Part shown: piece after piece, positions 17,971 through 26,582 of the stretch
Position numbering within the stretch: position 1 is the first letter of the stretch
How the letters are laid out: every line of letters begins with the position of its first letter
From: Mycobacterium sp. URHB0044
Lineage (GTDB): Bacteria > Actinomycetota > Actinomycetes > Mycobacteriales > Mycobacteriaceae
Direction: 5' to 3'
DNA: 64,000 nucleotides
NCBI RefSeq assembly: GCF_000620625.1
Contig: NZ_JIAW01000011.1
Location: 62,001-126,000, forward strand
Translations under genes and position numbers: made by a program
The notes under the pieces: model-generated
Database searches by the model: none
What the model was told of the DNA's origin: nothing
The model's input: the letters and a program-made list of their open reading frames with translations, nothing else

Positions 17971-20900
17971 GTGACTGCCTACCCGAAGCCTGCCGGCGGA
18001 GCGCCGAACTTCCCGCATCTCGAAACCCAGGTGCTCGACTACTGGGACAGCGACGGCACCTTCCGCGCAAGCATCGAACGGCGCGACGGCGCAGAAGAAT
18101 ACGTGTTCTACGACGGGCCGCCGTTCGCGAACGGCCTCCCGCACTACGGCCACCTGCTCACCGGCTACGTCAAGGACATCGTTCCCCGCTACCGCACCAT
18201 GCGCGGCTACAAGGTGGAGCGTCGCTTCGGCTGGGACACCCACGGCCTGCCCGCCGAACTCGAGGTGCAGCGGCAACTCGGCATCACCGAGAAGGCGCAG
18301 ATCGAGGAGTTGGGCATCGAGAAGTTCAACGATGCCTGTCGCGCCTCGGTGCTCAAGTACACGGGCGAGTGGCGCGCGTACGTCACCAGGCAAGCGCGCT
18401 GGGTCGACTTCGACAACGACTACAAGACGCTCGACCCGACGTTCATGGAATCGGCGATCTGGGCGTTCAAGCAGCTGTGGGACAAGGGCCTGGCCTACGA
18501 GGGCTACCGCGTGCTGCCGTACTGCTGGAACGACGAGACCCCGCTCTCCAGCCACGAGCTGCGGATGGACGACGACGTGTACCAGAGCCGTCAGGACCCG
18601 GCGCTCACGGTCGGATTCCGGGTTAGCGACGGGCCGCTTGATGGTGCCTACCTGCTGATCTGGACCACAACCCCGTGGACGTTGCCGTCGAATCAGGCCG
18701 TCGCGGTCAATCCGGAGGTCACCTACGTCGCGGTGCGCGGCACGGATGGGCGGCGCTACGTGCTGGCGCAGGCGCGGGTGCCTGCGTACGCCCGAGAGCT
18801 CGGCGAAGACCCCGAGATCGTCGGCACGTATACGGGCGCCGATCTGCTCGGCACGAGCTACCTGCCGCCGTTCCCGTACTTCATGGACTCCGAGAACGCC
18901 TTCCGGGTGCTACCCGCCGACTTCGTCAGCACCGACGACGGCACCGGCCTCGTGCACATGGCACCCGCGTACGGCGAAGACGACAAGGCGACCGCGGACG
19001 CCGCGGACATCGTGGCCGTCACGCCGGTCGACTCGAAGGGTCGCTTCGACGCGACGGTGCCGGATTACGCCGGCCAGCACGTATTCGACGCCAACCCGCA
19101 GATCATCCGGGACTTGAAGAATCAGACCGGCTCGGCGGGGGAGAACGGCGCGGTGCTGTTGCGGCACGAGACGTACGAGCACTCCTACCCGCACTGCTGG
19201 CGGTGCCGAAACCCGTTGATCTATCGCGCGGTGTCGTCCTGGTTCATCAAGGTGACGGACTTCCGCGACCGGATGGTTGAACTCAACCAGGAGATCACCT
19301 GGTACCCCGAGCACGTCAAGGACGGTCAGTTCGGCAAGTGGCTGCAGGGTGCCAGGGATTGGTCAATCTCGCGAAACCGCTACTGGGGCACGCCGATTCC
19401 GGTGTGGAAGTCCGATGATCCCGCGTATCCGCGCATCGACGTGTACGGCAGTCTCGACGAGTTCGAGCGCGACTTCGGGGTGCGGCCGGCGGATCTGCAT
19501 CGGCCCTACATCGATGAGCTGACCCGGCCCAACCCCGACGACCCGACGGGTCGCTCGACCATGCGCCGCATCGAGGACGTCTTCGACGTGTGGTTCGACT
19601 CGGGGTCGATGCCGTTCGCGCAGGTGCACTATCCGTTCGAGAATGTCGATTGGTTCGACACGCACTTTCCCGGCGACTTCATCGTCGAGTACATCGGGCA
19701 GACCCGCGGTTGGTTCTACACGCTGCACGTGCTCGCCACCGCGCTGTTCGACCGGCCGGCGTTCAAAGCCTGTGTGGCGCACGGCATCGTGCTGGGCAAC
19801 GACGGTCAGAAGATGAGCAAGTCGCTGCGCAACTATCCCGACGTGTCGGAGGTGTTCGACCGCGACGGCTCGGATGCGATGCGCTGGTTCCTGATGGCCT
19901 CGCCGATCCTGCGTGGCGGCAACCTGATCGTCACCGAACAGGGGATCCGCGAGGGCGTCCGGCAAGTGCTGCTGCCGTTCTGGAACGCCTACTCCTTCCT
20001 GGCGCTGTATGCGCCGAAGAAGGGCACGTGGCGCACGAACTCGACCAACGTGCTGGACCGCTACATCCTGGCCAAGCTGGCCGCGCTGCGCGACGACCTG
20101 ACCAGGGGACTGGACGTCTGCGACATCTCCGTGGCCTGCGATCAGCTCCGGCAGTTCACCGAGGCGTTGACGAATTGGTATGTGCGACGGTCACGTTCGC
20201 GGTTCTGGGAGGAGGATCCCGACGCCATCGACACGCTGCACACCGTCTTGGAGGTCACCGGCCGGTTGGCCGCTCCGCTGCTGCCACTGATCTCCGAGGT
20301 GATCTGGCGCGGCATCACCGGCGAGCGATCGGTGCACCTGACCGACTGGCCGGAGGCCGACGCCGTACCTGCCGACCCGGCCCTGGTGTCAGCCATGGAC
20401 CAGGTCCGCGACGTGTGCTCGGCGGCATCGTCGCTGCGCAAGGCGAAGAAGCTGCGCGTGCGGCTACCTCTGCCGAAACTCACTGTGGCGGTGGAGAATC
20501 CAGAGACGCTGCGGCCGTTCGCCGACCTCATCGCCGACGAGCTCAACGTCAAGGCGGTCGAGTTGACCGACGACATCGCGGCCTACGGGCGCTTCGAGCT
20601 GACCGTGAACGCCAGGGTGGCCGGGCCGCGTATCGGCAAGGACGTGCAGGCCGCGATCAAGGCGGTCAAGGCGGGGGAGGGCGTGGTGAACGCCGACGGG
20701 ACGCTGACCGCGGGCCCGGCCACGCTGCTGCCGGAGGAGTACAGCTCCAAGTTGGTCGCCGCCGATCCGGAGTTCACCGCCGCGTTGCCCGGTGGGGCCG
20801 GGCTGGTGGTGCTCGACGGCACCGTCACCGAGGAACTCGAAGCCGAGGGATGGGCGAAGGACCGGATCCGCGAACTGCAGGAGCTGCGCAAGGCCACCGG

Positions 20901-21081
20901 GCTGGACGTGTCGGACCGGATCTCGCTGGTCATGTCGGTGCCACCGGAGCGGGAGACCTGGGCGCAGGCGCACAGCGACCTCATCGCCAGGGAGGTCCTC
21001 GCCACCCGGTTCGAGTTCGGCCCGCCCTCCGACGGCACCGAGATCGGCGACGGCGTCCAGGTGGCGATCGCTAGGGCGTGA
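17971..21081 (+). CDS. ileS: Isoleucyl-tRNA synthetase
   Basis: The 1036-residue class I synthetase attaches isoleucine to tRNA-Ile. The HIGH motif is HYGH near residue 57, KMSKS is KMSKSLRNYPD near 613, and the editing-domain stretch is present (WTTTPWTLPSN near 230, DDGTGLVHMAPAYGEDD near 325). The HYGH form and length place it in the eukaryote-like type 2 IleRS used by actinobacteria, a type known for mupirocin tolerance. The GTG at 17971 lies 11 bp after AGGAG. It is single-gene and controlled by the T-box leader. Confidence 0.97.
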   Translation: MTAYPKPAGGAPNFPHLETQVLDYWDSDGTFRASIERRDGAEEYVFYDGPPFANGLPHYGHLLTGYVKDIVPRYRTMRGYKVERRFGWDTHGLPAELEVQRQLGITEKAQIEELGIEKFNDACRASVLKYTGEWRAYVTRQARWVDFDNDYKTLDPTFMESAIWAFKQLWDKGLAYEGYRVLPYCWNDETPLSSHELRMDDDVYQSRQDPALTVGFRVSDGPLDGAYLLIWTTTPWTLPSNQAVAVNPEVTYVAVRGTDGRRYVLAQARVPAYARELGEDPEIVGTYTGADLLGTSYLPPFPYFMDSENAFRVLPADFVSTDDGTGLVHMAPAYGEDDKATADAADIVAVTPVDSKGRFDATVPDYAGQHVFDANPQIIRDLKNQTGSAGENGAVLLRHETYEHSYPHCWRCRNPLIYRAVSSWFIKVTDFRDRMVELNQEITWYPEHVKDGQFGKWLQGARDWSISRNRYWGTPIPVWKSDDPAYPRIDVYGSLDEFERDFGVRPADLHRPYIDELTRPNPDDPTGRSTMRRIEDVFDVWFDSGSMPFAQVHYPFENVDWFDTHFPGDFIVEYIGQTRGWFYTLHVLATALFDRPAFKACVAHGIVLGNDGQKMSKSLRNYPDVSEVFDRDGSDAMRWFLMASPILRGGNLIVTEQGIREGVRQVLLPFWNAYSFLALYAPKKGTWRTNSTNVLDRYILAKLAALRDDLTRGLDVCDISVACDQLRQFTEALTNWYVRRSRSRFWEEDPDAIDTLHTVLEVTGRLAAPLLPLISEVIWRGITGERSVHLTDWPEADAVPADPALVSAMDQVRDVCSAASSLRKAKKLRVRLPLPKLTVAVENPETLRPFADLIADELNVKAVELTDDIAAYGRFELTVNARVAGPRIGKDVQAAIKAVKAGEGVVNADGTLTAGPATLLPEEYSSKLVAADPEFTAALPGGAGLVVLDGTVTEELEAEGWAKDRIRELQELRKATGLDVSDRISLVMSVPPERETWAQAHSDLIAREVLATRFEFGPPSDGTEIGDGVQVAIARA

Positions 21082-21108
21082 CCGAAAGGCCTACTGCGGC
21101 AGGCACGG

Positions 21109-21333
21109 TCATCCAGCGGTGACCCGGGCGGTATGTCCGCGGATCGACACGGTGTCGCCGGTGTGCAATTGCCTACCGCGCCGCAATTCGACATCACCGT
21201 TCACCGCGACTTCGCCCGCGGAGATGGCCGCTCGGGCATCCGAACCGCTGTCGATCAGGTCGGCGAGCTTGAGGAACTGGCCAAGGCGGATCGACTCGTC
21301 CCGGATCGGCACGTCGCGGGCCTGTTGCGCCAT
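21109..21333 (-). CDS. Small S4-domain RNA-binding protein
   Basis: A 74-residue protein that is almost entirely an S4 domain (IRLGQFLKLADLIDSGSDARA, then AISAGEVAVNGDVELRRGRQLHTGD). Such stand-alone S4 proteins bind structured RNA, often rRNA. A -10 TAACCT on the - strand (21345-21340) ends six bases before the ATG, so it is probably leaderless and shares a 31-bp divergent promoter region with dinX. Confidence 0.8.
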   Translation of the reverse strand: MAQQARDVPIRDESIRLGQFLKLADLIDSGSDARAAISAGEVAVNGDVELRRGRQLHTGDTVSIRGHTARVTAG

Positions 21334-21339
21334 GGCGTC

Positions 21340-21357
21340 AGGTTAGCGCCCTACGAT
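21340..21357. promoter_or_regulatory. Back-to-back leaderless -10 elements of the S4 gene and dinX
   Basis: TAACCT on the - strand (21345-21340) is six bases from ATG 21333. TACGAT on the + strand (21352-21357) is seven bases from GTG 21365. The two promoters face away from one another within 31 bp. Confidence 0.55.
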
Positions 21358-21364
21358 CGCGACT

Positions 21365-22738
21365 GTGGAAGGGCGATGGGTGCTGCACTTCGACATGGAC
21401 GCGTTCTTCGCCTCCGTCGAACAGCTGACCCGACCCACGCTGAGGGGCCGCCCCGTTCTGGTGGGCGGCCTGGGTGGCCGCGGCGTCGTCGCGGGGGCCA
21501 GCTACGAGACGCGCGTGTTCGGGGCCCGTTCCGCCATGCCGATGCACCAGGCCCGTCGACTCGTCGGCGCGGCGGCGGTGGTGCTGCCGCCGCGCGGCGT
21601 GGTGTACGGCGTGGCCAGCAGAAGGGTGCTCGACACCGTGCGGTCGATGGTGCCGGTGCTCGAGCAGCTGTCGCTCGACGAGGCGTTCGGGGAACCGATC
21701 GAACTCGCCGGTGCACCCGCCGACGAGGTCGAGCGGTTCTGCGAGCACCTGCGTGCCAGGGTGCTGAGCGACACCGGGCTGGTCGCCTCCGTCGGAGCCG
21801 GCTCGGGCAAGCAGATCGCCAAGATCGCCTCGGATCTGGCCAAGCCGAACGGCATTCGCGTGGTCCGCCGTGACGAGGAGCGCACCCTGCTCGCCGGGCT
21901 CCCGGTGCGCCGGCTGTGGGGCATCGGGCCGGTCGCCGAGGAGAAACTGCACCGGCTGGGCATCGACACGGTCGGCGCCTTCGCAGCGCTCACCGGAACG
22001 GAGGTCGCCGACATCCTCGGCGGCACCGTCGGGCCTGCGCTGCACCAGCTCGCCAAGGGCATCGACGATCGCCCCGTCGCGGAACGCGCCGAGTCGAAGC
22101 AGATCAGCGCCGAGTCGACCTTCGCCGAGGACCTCACCACGCTGAACCAACTGCGCGACGCCACGGGCCCCATTGGCGAACATGCCCACCGCCGCCTCGA
22201 GCGCGACGGCCGCGGCGCCCGCACGGTGACCGTCAAGCTCAAGAAGTCCGACATGAGCACGCTCACCCGCTCTGCGACGCTGCCGTACGCCACCACCGAC
22301 GCGTCGACGCTGATCGGCACCGCGCGCCGGCTGCTGCTCGACCCCGTCGAGATCGGACCGGTCCGGCTTCTCGGCGTCGGCTTCTCGGGACTCTCGGACT
22401 TCCAGCAGGAGTCGCTGTTCCCCGATCTCGAGCAGGTGCTCGAGGCGTCCGACGCTCCGCCGGCGACGGTGGCCGCCGCCCCCAGCGCGGATCAGGCGCC
22501 GGCGGCATGGCGGATCGGCGACGACGTCAAGCACACCGTGTACGGGCACGGGTGGGTTCAGGGTGCCGGGCACGGCGTGATGACGGTGCGGTTCGAGACC
22601 CGGGGCAGCGGCCCCGGTCCGGTGCACACCCTGCCCGTCGACACGCCCGACATCGGCCGGGCCAATCCCGTCGACAGCCTGGACTGGCCGGAGTACGTCC
22701 GGCACCTGACGGGGGAGACGCACGAAGCCAGCCGGTAG
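21365..22738 (+). CDS. dinX: DNA polymerase IV (Y-family)
   Basis: The 457-residue polymerase bypasses DNA lesions. The catalytic acids are in VLHFDMDAFFASVE (about 6-19) and SLDEAF near 104; a helix-hairpin-helix, LWGIGPVAEEKL, is near 182. QESLFPDLE near 343 is a beta-clamp binding motif. After it comes a 90-residue extension with YGHGWVQGAGHGVMTVRFE, seen in mycobacterial DinX (Rv1537) and resembling UvrD/PcrA-type C-terminal Tudor-like folds. GTG start, probably leaderless. The place just after ileS matches M. tuberculosis. Confidence 0.93.
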   Translation: MEGRWVLHFDMDAFFASVEQLTRPTLRGRPVLVGGLGGRGVVAGASYETRVFGARSAMPMHQARRLVGAAAVVLPPRGVVYGVASRRVLDTVRSMVPVLEQLSLDEAFGEPIELAGAPADEVERFCEHLRARVLSDTGLVASVGAGSGKQIAKIASDLAKPNGIRVVRRDEERTLLAGLPVRRLWGIGPVAEEKLHRLGIDTVGAFAALTGTEVADILGGTVGPALHQLAKGIDDRPVAERAESKQISAESTFAEDLTTLNQLRDATGPIGEHAHRRLERDGRGARTVTVKLKKSDMSTLTRSATLPYATTDASTLIGTARRLLLDPVEIGPVRLLGVGFSGLSDFQQESLFPDLEQVLEASDAPPATVAAAPSADQAPAAWRIGDDVKHTVYGHGWVQGAGHGVMTVRFETRGSGPGPVHTLPVDTPDIGRANPVDSLDWPEYVRHLTGETHEASR

Positions 22739-22742
22739 CGGC

Positions 22743-23654
22743 TCAGCCCCAGGTCGCGAAGACGTCGGCGACGGGCGCTCCCGCCGCCAGTGCGGCCATC
22801 AGCAGGACCCGCGCCTGCGGTGGGCGTAGCCGCGGCACCACGACCGCACCGGCGTCCACCAGGGCCCGGCCCGGCCCGTAGCCCGGTCGGACATGGCCAC
22901 CGGGGACGCGGGTACCCAACGCCACCACCACGCCGTCCCGGCAGTGCCGTTGCACGGCCTCGATCACTGCGGCTCCCGCGTTCCCGGAGCCCACGGCCTC
23001 CAGCACCACGCCACGCGCACCGGCCGCCACGACCGCGTCCAGCGCCACCCCGTCGCTGCCCGCGTAGGCGGCGACGATGTCGACGCGGGGCGCGGCAGCG
23101 GCCGACAGGTGGCCGAGGAAGGCTCGGCGGTCCGGCTCGGCTGCCAGGTCGGTGCCGGTGAAACCGCTCAGGTCGCCGGTGGCGGCCTTGTACAGACCGA
23201 GCGGCTGCAGCGTCCTGCCGCCGAAACTCACCAGCACGCCCTGACCCCGTGCGGCCGGGCTGGTCGCCAACGCCAGCGCATCGCGCAGGTTCCGCGGACC
23301 GTCGGCGTCCGGTGCGTCGGCACTGCGCATTGCTCCGGTCAACACCACCGGGACCTCACCGTCGTAGGTGAGCGCCAGCCACAACGCCGTTTCCTCCATC
23401 GTGTCGGTGCCGTGCGTGATCACCACGCCGTCTGCGCCCCGCTTGACCGCCGCCTTGGCGGCGGCCCCGATGGCGTCCCAATCCGCGGGCGTCAACTCGG
23501 AACTGTCGACGGCGAAGAGGTCGACGACCTCGAGATCGGCGCCGTCGAGGCCGTTGATCAGATCGCTACCGGTGCGGGTTGGACGTGCAACGCCGGTGTC
23601 GTCGGTGCTGGTGGCGATGGTGCCGCCGGTGGTGATGACGACGATGCGGCTCAT
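22743..23654 (-). CDS. ansA: L-asparaginase, type I/II family
   Basis: The 303-residue enzyme hydrolyses asparagine to aspartate and ammonia. The nucleophile motif TTGGTIA is at about 8-14, the second catalytic set HGTDTMEET near 94, and VVLTGAMRS near 116. No signal peptide is seen, so it acts in the cytoplasm. I used ATG 23654 (MSRIVVITTGG); ATG 23672 would add six residues. It is convergent with dinX and divergent from lspA by 41 bp, the order of Rv1537-Rv1539. Confidence 0.93.
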   Translation of the reverse strand: MSRIVVITTGGTIATSTDDTGVARPTRTGSDLINGLDGADLEVVDLFAVDSSELTPADWDAIGAAAKAAVKRGADGVVITHGTDTMEETALWLALTYDGEVPVVLTGAMRSADAPDADGPRNLRDALALATSPAARGQGVLVSFGGRTLQPLGLYKAATGDLSGFTGTDLAAEPDRRAFLGHLSAAAAPRVDIVAAYAGSDGVALDAVVAAGARGVVLEAVGSGNAGAAVIEAVQRHCRDGVVVALGTRVPGGHVRPGYGPGRALVDAGAVVVPRLRPPQARVLLMAALAAGAPVADVFATWG

Positions 23655-23695
23655 GCGGCGATTGTTCACCATCGCCACTTTGGGATGATGGTGGA

Positions 23696-24304
23696 GTGAC
23701 TGATGAATCAACGGGCTCGGCCGAGCCAGCGACCGCGGATGAGGGAACCCCGCCGCGGCCCTCGCGGCGTCGACTGCGCCTACTGGTTTCGGTCGCCGCC
23801 GTCGTACTCGCACTGGACGTCGTGACCAAGGTGCTGGCGGTCAAACTGCTGACACCCGGACAACCGGTGTCCATCGTCGGCGACACCGTGACGTGGACTC
23901 TGGTGCGCAACTCGGGCGCGGCGTTCTCGATGGCCACGGGTTACACCTGGGTACTCACCCTGATCGCGACCGGTGTGGTGTTCGGCATCGCGTGGATGGG
24001 CCGCAGGCTCGTCTCGCCGTGGTGGGCGATCGGGCTGGGGATGATCCTCGGCGGTGCCCTCGGCAACCTGATGGACCGGTTCTTCCGCTCTCCGGGTCCG
24101 CTGCGTGGCCATGTCGTCGACTTCTTGTCCGTCGGCTGGTGGCCGGTGTTCAACGTGGCCGATCCCGCGGTAGTGGGTGGGGCGATCCTGCTCGTGGGGC
24201 TGTCGTTGTTCGGCTATGACTTCGACGTCGTCGGGCGGCGCAGGCCCGATGGTGCGCCCGCCGTCGTCCCGAGCCACCCATCGAGCGACGAACCCGAAGC
24301 ATGA
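23696..24304 (+). CDS. lspA: Lipoprotein signal peptidase (signal peptidase II)
   Basis: A 202-residue inner-membrane aspartyl protease with four TM helices that removes lipoprotein signal peptides. Conserved motifs are RNSGAAFS, GNLMDR (first catalytic Asp) and FNVADPA (second). The N-terminal 25 residues and the C-terminal tail are extra and polar. GTG 23696 is in a GGTGGAGTG context. The stop overlaps the next ATG (ATGA), so lspA, rluD-like and rarD read as one operon. Confidence 0.95.
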   Translation: MTDESTGSAEPATADEGTPPRPSRRRLRLLVSVAAVVLALDVVTKVLAVKLLTPGQPVSIVGDTVTWTLVRNSGAAFSMATGYTWVLTLIATGVVFGIAWMGRRLVSPWWAIGLGMILGGALGNLMDRFFRSPGPLRGHVVDFLSVGWWPVFNVADPAVVGGAILLVGLSLFGYDFDVVGRRRPDGAPAVVPSHPSSDEPEA

Positions 24305-25230
24305 CGACGCGTTCCATGCCGGTTCCGGAGGGGCTGGCGGGCATGCGTGTCGACGCTGGCCTGTCCCGGCTGCTCGGCCTGTCCCGCACCGCGGTGGCCG
24401 CGATGGCCGAAGCCGGTGGCGTCGAACTGGACGGATCACCCGTCGGCAAGTCGGACCGCCTGGCTGCCGGGGCCTGGCTCGAGGTCGAACTGCCCGAAGA
24501 CCCTGCGCCACTGGAGAATCGGCCGGTCGACATCGAGGGCATGACGATCCTCTACTCCGACGCCGACATCGTGGCGGTGGACAAGCCCGCAGGCGTCGCC
24601 GCGCACGCTTCGGTCGGCTGGACGGGCCCCACCGTGCTGGGTGGGCTGGCCGCGGCCGGTTACCGCATCACCACGTCGGGCGTGCACGAGCGGCAGGGCA
24701 TCGTGCACCGCCTCGACGTCGGCACCTCCGGGGTCATGGTGGTCGCCATCTCCGAACGCGCCTACACCGTGCTCAAGCGGGCCTTCAAGGCGCGCACGGT
24801 CGACAAGCGCTATCACGCCCTCGTCCAGGGCCACCCCGACCCGTCCAGCGGAACCATCGACGCGCCGATCGGGCGGCACAGGAGCAACGACTGGAAGTTC
24901 GCCGTGACCGAGGGCGGACGGCACAGCATCACGCACTACGACACCGTGGAGGCGCACCAGGCGGCAAGTCTGCTCGACGTGCATCTGGAAACTGGTCGCA
25001 CACACCAGATTCGGGTGCACTTCGCGGCGCTGCACCATCCGTGCTGCGGCGACATGACCTACGGTGCGGACCCGACTTTGGCGAAACGGCTTGGGCTGGA
25101 ACGGCAGTGGTTGCATGCGCGGTCGCTGGCGTTCGCCCATCCCGACGACGGGCGGCGCATCGAGATCACCAGTCCGTACCCGGCGGACCTGCAGCACGCC
25201 CTCGATGTGCTGCGCCACCACGACTCGTGA
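24301..25230 (+). CDS. RluA/RluD-family pseudouridine synthase
   Basis: The 309-residue enzyme has an N-terminal S4 domain (MRVDAGLSRLLGLSRTAVAA) and the catalytic domain with HRLDVGTSG near residue 141, whose Asp attacks the uridine. The RTHQIRVHF motif near 234 is also typical. It isomerises uridine in 23S rRNA or tRNA. It corresponds to Rv1540. It begins at ATG 24301, overlapping the lspA stop by four bases, and its own stop overlaps the rarD GTG. Confidence 0.93.
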   Translation: MTTRSMPVPEGLAGMRVDAGLSRLLGLSRTAVAAMAEAGGVELDGSPVGKSDRLAAGAWLEVELPEDPAPLENRPVDIEGMTILYSDADIVAVDKPAGVAAHASVGWTGPTVLGGLAAAGYRITTSGVHERQGIVHRLDVGTSGVMVVAISERAYTVLKRAFKARTVDKRYHALVQGHPDPSSGTIDAPIGRHRSNDWKFAVTEGGRHSITHYDTVEAHQAASLLDVHLETGRTHQIRVHFAALHHPCCGDMTYGADPTLAKRLGLERQWLHARSLAFAHPDDGRRIEITSPYPADLQHALDVLRHHDS

Positions 25231-26138
25231 CCGGCGCCCCGGAAACGCGCACGCGTAGAGCGGGCGTGTTCGCCGGTGTGGGCGCCTACGCGTCCTGGGG
25301 TCTCTTCCCGGCGTTCTTCCCATTGCTGAAGCCCGCCAACGCTTTCGAAATCCTCGCGCACCGCATCGTGTGGTGCTTCGTCCTCATGATCGCGGTCATC
25401 GCGGTGGTCCGCCGGTTCGGCGACATCCGCGCCATGACCATCCGCACCTGGCTGCAGCTGACGTTCGCCTCGGCCCTGATCTCGGTCAACTGGGTGATCT
25501 ACATCTATGCGGTCAACAACGGTCACGTGGTGGATGCCGCGCTCGGCTACTTCATCAACCCGCTCGTCACCGTCGCGTTGGGATTGGTGATCTTTCGCGA
25601 GCGGCTCACCCGTGCGCAGTTCGTCGCACTGGCGATCGCGGTCGTCGCCGTCGTCGTCATGACAGTGGAGGTCGGCACGGTGCCGGTCATTGCGCTCGGA
25701 CTCGCGTCGTCGTTCGCGCTGTACGGCGCGGTGAAGAAGGTGGTCCCGGTCGATCCCCGGGTCAGCGTCGGCATCGAGGCCGGGATCGCTACGCCGTTCG
25801 CCCTGGCGTTTCTCGTGGTCCTGAACGTCGTCGGTGATGGAACGTTCACGACTTACGGCACGAGCCACGCCCTGCTGATGGTCTCGGCCGGCGTGCTGAC
25901 GGCACTGCCGCTGCTGTTGTTCGCCGCGGCTGCCCAGCGGCTGCCGATGGTGACGATGGGGCTGCTGTTCTACCTGACGCCTGCGATGCAGCTCACCTGG
26001 GGTGTGCTGGTCGGCCACGAGCCGATGCCCGCAGCGCGGTGGCTGGGCTTCGCACTCATCTGGGCAGCGCTGGCCGTCTTCAGCGGCGACGCGATCTGGC
26101 GGGCACGTGTCGATCGGAAGGTGCCGCAGTCGTCATAG
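25227..26138 (+). CDS. rarD: RarD-type EamA transporter
   Basis: A 303-residue membrane protein with ten predicted TM helices and two EamA halves (GAYASWGLFPAFFPLL at the start, LLFYLTPAMQLTWGVLVGHE late), matching RarD/YojE drug-metabolite transporters. Substrate unknown. The GTG at 25227 overlaps the previous TGA (GTGA). A frame running further upstream lies inside the pseudouridine synthase gene and is not real. Confidence 0.88.
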   Translation: MTGAPETRTRRAGVFAGVGAYASWGLFPAFFPLLKPANAFEILAHRIVWCFVLMIAVIAVVRRFGDIRAMTIRTWLQLTFASALISVNWVIYIYAVNNGHVVDAALGYFINPLVTVALGLVIFRERLTRAQFVALAIAVVAVVVMTVEVGTVPVIALGLASSFALYGAVKKVVPVDPRVSVGIEAGIATPFALAFLVVLNVVGDGTFTTYGTSHALLMVSAGVLTALPLLLFAAAAQRLPMVTMGLLFYLTPAMQLTWGVLVGHEPMPAARWLGFALIWAALAVFSGDAIWRARVDRKVPQSS

Positions 26139-26142
26139 GGGT

Positions 26143-26162
26143 GATGAGCGCTTGCGCGAAGA
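26143..26162 (+). repeat. Single copy of the bioA-type start repeat
   Basis: GATGAGCGCTTGCGCGAAGA here is identical over 20 bases to the repeats before bioA at 44701 and 44734. It lies 4 bp past rarD and 42 bp before the YCII gene start, and starts a frame that overlaps that gene. Confidence 0.7.
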
Positions 26163-26204
26163 ACGAAGGGCTCGTCACCATCTACTACGAGAAGGGACAC
26201 CGCG

Positions 26205-26582
26205 ATGCGTTACTGCCTGCTCATGCACTACCAGGAGGGCCCCTCCATCGGTCTGACCGAGGACGACATGGCGCCTGCGATGGCCGCGTTCGCCGCGTAC
26301 GCCGACGATCTGTCGGCCGCTGGCGTGTTGATCACCACCGAAGTGCTCGCTCCCGTCGACGCCACCACGACGGTCACCGCGCGCAACGGTGCACCCGAGA
26401 TCCAGGACGGCCCGTTCGCCGACACGAAGGAAAAGCTCGGCGGCATCTTCGTCATCGACGTGGCCAACCTCGACGAGGCGCTGCAGTGGGCTCAGCGCAA
26501 TCCGGCCAACGGCTGGGGATCGATCGAAATCCGCCCGGTGGCAAGGACTTACGCTCCGGAGCGCGGGTGGTACAACCCCTGA
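26205..26582 (+). CDS. YCII-related (DGPF) protein
   Basis: A 125-residue single-domain protein of the YCII/DGPF family; the signature DGPFADTKEKLGGIF is at about residues 66-80. These proteins are commonly encoded beside ECF sigma factors of the ECF42 type, and a sigma gene overlaps its 3' end here. Their biochemical role is not settled. The ATG at 26205 has AAGGGA upstream. Confidence 0.88.
   Translation: MRYCLLMHYQEGPSIGLTEDDMAPAMAAFAAYADDLSAAGVLITTEVLAPVDATTTVTARNGAPEIQDGPFADTKEKLGGIFVIDVANLDEALQWAQRNPANGWGSIEIRPVARTYAPERGWYNP

Noticed and set aside
26039..26566. Upstream extension of the sigma-factor frame
   Set aside because: Runs through rarD and the YCII gene in the wrong frame; GTG 26567 with GGAG is a better start.
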